17,280 nt of DNA from contig JBGTLA010000060.1 of the NCBI GenBank assembly GCA_041744375.1, positions 1 through 17,280 of the forward strand. Direction: 5' to 3'. Made by a program: the position numbers and the translations under genes. The stretch's first letter is position 1. Each line of letters opens with the position of its first letter. The stretch comes from JBGTLA01 sp041744375 (lineage in GTDB: Bacteria > Actinomycetota > Acidimicrobiia > Spongiisociales > ZC4RG35). Below, in pieces: positions 14,701 to 17,280 of this stretch. The notes under the pieces were generated by a model, which was not told where the DNA came from, searched no databases, and worked only from the letters and a program-made list of their open reading frames with translations.

Positions 14701-15037
14701 GCGGCTGGCCGGAGCCATGCAGGCCAACGAGGTCGACGACGTGGTGGCCGAGTGGGAGGACCGGTTTGGCCCCCTACCTCGACAGGCATCGGACCTGGTG
14801 GACGTGGCCCGGGTCCGGGTGGAGGCGTTGCGGGTTGGGATCGCTGAGATCGTGAAGCTGCGCGACGAGATCCGCTTCTCACCGGTCGACCTGTCCGTAT
14901 CCCAGGAAGTCCGGCTCCAGCGGCTCCAACCCCGGTCGGTGCTACGCGCCGGCGAAGGAGCCCTGTTCCTGCCTGCGCCGGATCCCCTGATCGACGGCGT
15001 CCTGGCATTCATCGAGGCGATGTGGCCGCCCGGGTGA
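11702..15037 (+). CDS. mfd: Transcription-repair coupling factor
   Basis: 1,111 residues from GTG 11702, slightly shorter than the E. coli protein (about 1,150). Mfd is a DNA translocase that pushes stalled RNA polymerase off lesions and recruits UvrA. Domains in order: an N-terminal UvrB-like module (GYHRADRVEGRGEFAVRGG, about 143-161), then the CarD-like RNA-polymerase-binding domain near 450-510 (VEGDYVVHHHHGIGRFEG). The superfamily-2 translocase has Walker A GDVGFGKT (603-610), DEEQ (704-707), TATPIPRTLEMAL (motif III and on) and TTIIESGLDLPQVNT...QLRGRVGRS (motifs V-VI). A C-terminal TRCF domain follows (RIDLPVDAHLPQAYI, about 980 onward). All key residues are intact. The start overlaps the thioesterase stop (GTGA) and a TANNNT hexamer precedes it. 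The frame is also open back to 11378, but that is the thioesterase in another frame. Confidence 0.97.
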   Translation: MTPLAPLVDRWRSTDLPSLPGRWVVAPGGRAFVLAGLARHTDRPLLVVVPGELDAEELVDDLELFTDKVALLPAWETLPFEHVSPNVRTMALRSRARHTLVTGDPDTIVVGSVRAVVQRLSPSPVVPISIEPGTEMEITDLTRRLASLGYHRADRVEGRGEFAVRGGIVDVFAAQDDVAVRIDFWGDQVEELRRFSIGSQRSEDQVPYLHLYPAREVRPDGEIAARARQLVASETWAAGTFERLATGQLFAGMESWLPWLAPPQSLLDEAGAAFVLVEPSRARDRARDLVKEEQELAAALAPTWGELAPAAGAHPPLFGELKDAYDLEMPAVAAGPDDFRFELRGFDATAGDPQSVATELARLIAADSAVVVAMDGDAAAQRVARVLGEEGLALETGDAFDGRPIVLPSGIHRGFVAPAMGVAVLGEQEIAGRRRSHRRSGRSAPATRQQYADLVEGDYVVHHHHGIGRFEGLESRTMAGVEREYLIVAYAAGDRLYVPTDQLAAVTKYTGGESPRVSRMGGKDWSEQRSKVRKAVAAVAQQVVELHRRRARAEGHIYPPDSPWQQELEGAFPYEETPDQLTAVTDVKADMESAGVMDRLVFGDVGFGKTEVAMRAVFKAVQAGKQAAVLCPTTLLAQQHHQTFSERMQQYPVRVEVLSRFLTPRQQRTVVEAVAAGDVDVLVGTHRMLSDDVVFKDLGLLVIDEEQRFGVNAKDAIKRLRVGVDVITLTATPIPRTLEMALTGIRDVSHIRTPPEDRHPILTYVGGYDEQAVSAAIRRELLRDGQVFYVHNRVQSIDRAVAHLSALVPDARFAVAHGQMSEGRLEQVMLDFWSRQYDVLVATTIIESGLDLPQVNTLIVERADLLGLAQLYQLRGRVGRSNQRAYAYLFHPSDRSLSEEAHRRMEAIGAATDLGSGFQLAMRDLEIRGAGSILGEVQSGHVSAVGFDMYAELVAEAVSELEGRDPGEERAPEVRIDLPVDAHLPQAYITDQAVRLEAYRRLAGAMQANEVDDVVAEWEDRFGPLPRQASDLVDVARVRVEALRVGIAEIVKLRDEIRFSPVDLSVSQEVRLQRLQPRSVLRAGEGALFLPAPDPLIDGVLAFIEAMWPPG

Positions 15038-15100
15038 ATCGCCCTAGCGCGTCATTGCCGATACCATTCTCTCCTCCGGCTCAGCCATTCGTCGATACCT

Positions 15101-15107
15101 GATGAGG
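15101..15107 (+). promoter_or_regulatory. Ribosome-binding site that sets the peptidyl-prolyl isomerase start at 15114
   Basis: GATGAGG here is six bases before GTG 15114, a normal spacing. The in-frame ATG at 15102 lies inside this sequence and has no site of its own, so GTG 15114 is the better start. Confidence 0.5.
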
Positions 15108-15113
15108 TCCTTT

Positions 15114-16043
15114 GTGAAGCGTTTTCCTGCAATCGCGATCGCCGTCGCTCTCGTTGTGACAGCCTGCGGCGATGGTGGCAACGGTACGGCCGCCACCGTC
15201 GGAGATTCTGTGATCACCGTCGCCGACGTGCGGGCCGTGCCCCACACGGTGGAAGGCACCATGCCGGCCACCGACTTCGCCCAATACCTCGGCGCGCTCA
15301 TCCAGTGGAAGATCATCGAAGACGCCGCCGCCGAGGAGTTCGGCATCGCTTTCACCGACGAAGAGATAGAAGCAGAGCTTCAGGAGTTGATCGCCACGCT
15401 GGCCCCGGGCATGGCCGTCGATGACGTGGCCACCGAGCAGAACATCTCCGAGAGTACCTTGCGGACCTTTGCCAAGGCGGGTCTCATCCAAGAGCGGATC
15501 GCGACCGAACTAGGAGAGGCGACGCCGCCGCCGTCCGATGACGAGGTGACTGCGGCCGTCTCCGATCAGGTGGCCAATTCCACCGAGGTGTGTGCCCGGC
15601 ACCTCCTGGTCGAGACCGAGGACGAGGCCAGCGAGGCCAAGGCCAGGATCGAGGGAGGCGAGGACTTCGCCACCGTCGCCGAGGAGGTCTCCACCGATCC
15701 CAGTGTGGCCGACAACGGCGGAGACCTGGGTTGCTCGGAGGCGGGCCGCTACGTACCCGAGTTCCGGGATGCGGCCATCTCGGTCGACATCGACGCCATC
15801 AGCGACCCGGTTCAGAGCCAGTTCGGGTTCCATGTGTTGCAGGTGTATGAGCGGACGGAGGTTGCCGAGGCCGACCTGCCCGACGAGGAAGAGGTGCGGG
15901 CGGGGTTGAGGCAGATGGCTGGTTCGGAGTCCCTGCAGGATTGGCTGGCCGATAGGGTGGAGCAGGCCGACGTCACGGTGGATGAGAGGTACGGGACGTG
16001 GACGACCGATCCGCAGCCGCAGGTGATCCCGCCCCCGGCCTGA
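15114..16043 (+). CDS. Parvulin-type peptidyl-prolyl cis-trans isomerase lipoprotein (SurA/PrsA-like)
   Basis: 309 residues from GTG 15114 (313 from ATG 15102). The signal peptide VKRFPAIAIAVALVVTAC ends in a lipobox with lipidated Cys18, so it is anchored outside the cytoplasmic membrane. A SurA-N-like helical region follows (about 30-150: VEGTMPATDFAQYLGALI, ISESTLRTFAKAGLIQERI). The PPIC rotamase domain is at about 160-250: ARHLLVETEDEASEAKARI, DFATVAEEVSTDPSVADNGG, DLGCSEAGRYVPEF and QFGFHVLQVYERTE. The usual DPS-GGDLG and FGxHxI elements are kept. It should help exported proteins fold. The 76 bases after mfd hold no gene or clear terminator. It lies where mycobacteria have mfd, mazG and the lipoprotein lpqU; order differs and lpqU itself is not a parvulin. 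The 3' end overlaps mazG by 46 bases. Confidence 0.88.
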   Translation: MKRFPAIAIAVALVVTACGDGGNGTAATVGDSVITVADVRAVPHTVEGTMPATDFAQYLGALIQWKIIEDAAAEEFGIAFTDEEIEAELQELIATLAPGMAVDDVATEQNISESTLRTFAKAGLIQERIATELGEATPPPSDDEVTAAVSDQVANSTEVCARHLLVETEDEASEAKARIEGGEDFATVAEEVSTDPSVADNGGDLGCSEAGRYVPEFRDAAISVDIDAISDPVQSQFGFHVLQVYERTEVAEADLPDEEEVRAGLRQMAGSESLQDWLADRVEQADVTVDERYGTWTTDPQPQVIPPPA

Positions 16044-17280
16044 TCATCGTCGGGCTCGGCCCGGGCGATCTGAACCGGCTGCCCGCTTTCCACCGCCACT
16101 TCCTGGCGGACCCGCAACGGCATGTGATCGCTCGCACCCGGCACCATCCCGCCGTCGTGCAGCTGGCCGATTCGAGACGCGTCGAGACCTGCGACGACCT
16201 GTACGCGCACATGACGGGTTTCGATGGCGTCTACGCCGCCATCGTCGACCGGGTGCTGGAGTCCTCCGCCCGGGGTGCCACGGTGTACGCCGTGCCGGGG
16301 AGCCCCCTCATCGGGGAGTTCGCCGTGCGCATGCTGCTGGAGGTGCGTCCCGCCACCGAGGTCCTGATGGCCGAGTCGTTCGTCGATGCCGTCACCAGAG
16401 CAGTGGGCGTGGACCCGTTGCAGCGGGGGCTTCGAGTCCTCGACGGACACCACCTCCCCCATCCGCTGGTCCTCGACGGGCCCACCATCATCGGTCATCT
16501 CGACGCACCCGCCGTGCTGGCCGAGGTGGCTGCCTCCGTCGCTCGTGTGCTGCCGGAGGGGGCCGAGGTGACCGTGTGCGCCGACCTCGGATCTTCGGAC
16601 GAGATTGTCGCCACCGTGCCGGTCGACTCCGTGGCCGCCGACCTGGCGGGAGTGCGGACGAGCTTGTACGTCGACACCGAGCCCGCCGGCCTCATCGGAG
16701 CAGTTCGGGTTGGTCTGAGACTTCGGGCCGAGTGCCCCTGGGACAGAGAGCAAACCCATACGTCTCTCATCGCTCACCTCCTCGAAGAGGTCCACGAACT
16801 ACTCGAGGCGATCTCCCACCTTCCGGAGGAACCCGAGGTCGACTACGTGGCCTACGACGGGGTGGAGGAAGAGCTGGGAGATGTGCTGTTGCAGGTCCTC
16901 TTCCACGCGGCCATCGCCCGTGAGAAGGGAGCCTTCTCGATAGACGACGTCGGCACGCGCCTGCGGGAGAAGCTGGTGCGGCGTCACCCCCACATCTTCG
17001 GCGATGTGGTCGCCCCGACGCCCGCCGAGGTGGCTTCCAACTGGCAGCGCATCAAGGACGAGGAGAAGGGCGGGGCAGCTCCCGGCTCGATTATCGACAG
17101 GGTGGGACACGGCCTCCCCGCCCTGCAGCGAGCGCTGGCGGTGCAGACGCAGGCCGCCTCGGTCGGGTTCGACTGGGAGGCCGCCGACCAGATCGTCGAC
17201 GTGCTGGCGCACGAGGTGGATGAGCTGCGTCAGGCCCTGGCCGGCCGCGGCGACCCGTCTCACGAGGTCGGCGATGTGAT
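15998..17280 (+). CDS. mazG: Nucleoside triphosphate pyrophosphohydrolase MazG with N-terminal tetrapyrrole-methylase-like domain (3' end outside window)
   Basis: The frame is open from GTG 15998, eight bases after AGAGG, to the window end: at least 427 residues. The N-terminal 220 residues form a corrin/porphyrin methylase-type domain (LIIVGLGPGDL at 15-25; VYAVPGSPLIGEFAVRMLLE near 90-108), as in YabN-type fusions. The first MazG domain is at about 240-345: CPWDREQTH (from Cys246), the metal-binding EEVHE (263-267) and EELGD (291-295, with Glu292 and Asp295), then RRHPHIFGD. A second MazG domain begins near 370 (VGHGLPALQRALAVQTQA, EVDELRQAL) and is cut by the window. The protein hydrolyses NTPs to NMP and pyrophosphate, cleaning nucleotide pools; the role of the methylase domain is unclear. 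It sits downstream of mfd as in other actinobacteria, and eno may follow. Confidence 0.93.
   Translation, partial: MDDRSAAAGDPAPGLIIVGLGPGDLNRLPAFHRHFLADPQRHVIARTRHHPAVVQLADSRRVETCDDLYAHMTGFDGVYAAIVDRVLESSARGATVYAVPGSPLIGEFAVRMLLEVRPATEVLMAESFVDAVTRAVGVDPLQRGLRVLDGHHLPHPLVLDGPTIIGHLDAPAVLAEVAASVARVLPEGAEVTVCADLGSSDEIVATVPVDSVAADLAGVRTSLYVDTEPAGLIGAVRVGLRLRAECPWDREQTHTSLIAHLLEEVHELLEAISHLPEEPEVDYVAYDGVEEELGDVLLQVLFHAAIAREKGAFSIDDVGTRLREKLVRRHPHIFGDVVAPTPAEVASNWQRIKDEEKGGAAPGSIIDRVGHGLPALQRALAVQTQAASVGFDWEAADQIVDVLAHEVDELRQALAGRGDPSHEVGDV

Noticed and set aside
15032..15044. Inverted repeat GGGTGAATCGCCC at the mfd stop as a terminator
   Set aside because: Only three paired bases and no T run, so it is too weak to call.
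1..17280. CRISPR arrays, tRNA or rRNA genes, insertion sequences, integrases, toxin-antitoxin or phage genes
   Set aside because: No repeated units, clover-leaf sequence, transposase or integrase motif was seen by eye on either strand. Small RNAs cannot be excluded without a covariance-model search.

Overview
The window is 17,280 bases of high-GC, gene-dense bacterial chromosome. It most likely comes from an actinobacterium, possibly of the Acidimicrobiia type, though the class is a guess. Three things point there. Order and content match known actinobacterial neighbourhoods: L25/CTC followed by Pth, and further on Mfd, a peptidyl-prolyl isomerase lipoprotein and MazG, which recalls mfd-mazG-lpqU-eno of mycobacteria. 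Several start codons sit 6-8 bases after a TANNNT hexamer, the actinobacterial leaderless-promoter pattern. Two aldehyde dehydrogenase genes lie in tandem, the second lacking the catalytic part, as in streptomycetes. Sixteen protein genes are supported. I see no RNA gene, insertion sequence, CRISPR array or phage, and no gap over 300 bases without a gene.

Layout. Bases 1-3378 (+) hold the 3' end of a catalytic aldehyde dehydrogenase, a short non-catalytic aldehyde dehydrogenase, a GNAT acetyltransferase, a small FAD protein broken by a one-base frameshift in a run of G, and an AlkA-like DNA glycosylase. All are tightly packed, some with overlapping stop/start codons. Bases 3389-5006 (-) hold a two-gene operon: pgl (6-phosphogluconolactonase), then a secreted lipoprotein alpha/beta hydrolase. 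Bases 5056-8571 (+) hold a cytosolic alpha/beta hydrolase, rplY/ctc, pth and glpK. Bases 8587-9624 or 9636 (-) hold a luciferase-like flavin oxidoreductase. Bases 9665-17280 (+) hold a pgsA-like phosphatidyltransferase, an extended SDR, a hotdog thioesterase, mfd, a parvulin-type lipoprotein and the first three quarters or so of mazG. The first four of these are joined by 4-base stop/start overlaps.

Together the genes are mainly housekeeping: aldehyde oxidation, DNA repair (glycosylase, Mfd), nucleotide-pool cleaning (MazG), translation (L25, Pth), pentose-phosphate and glycerol metabolism (Pgl, GlpK), phospholipid headgroup synthesis (PgsA) and cell-envelope protein folding. I found no clear novel defence, biosynthetic or mobile system. 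The points most worth a second look are: an abrupt change in third-codon-position composition inside the first gene near base 529 (assembly chimera or recombination); the catalytic plus non-catalytic aldehyde dehydrogenase pair, which resembles a split ALDH16; the G-run frameshift at 2003-2008; the missing ordinary start codon of pgsA; and the recurrent leaderless-type promoters.
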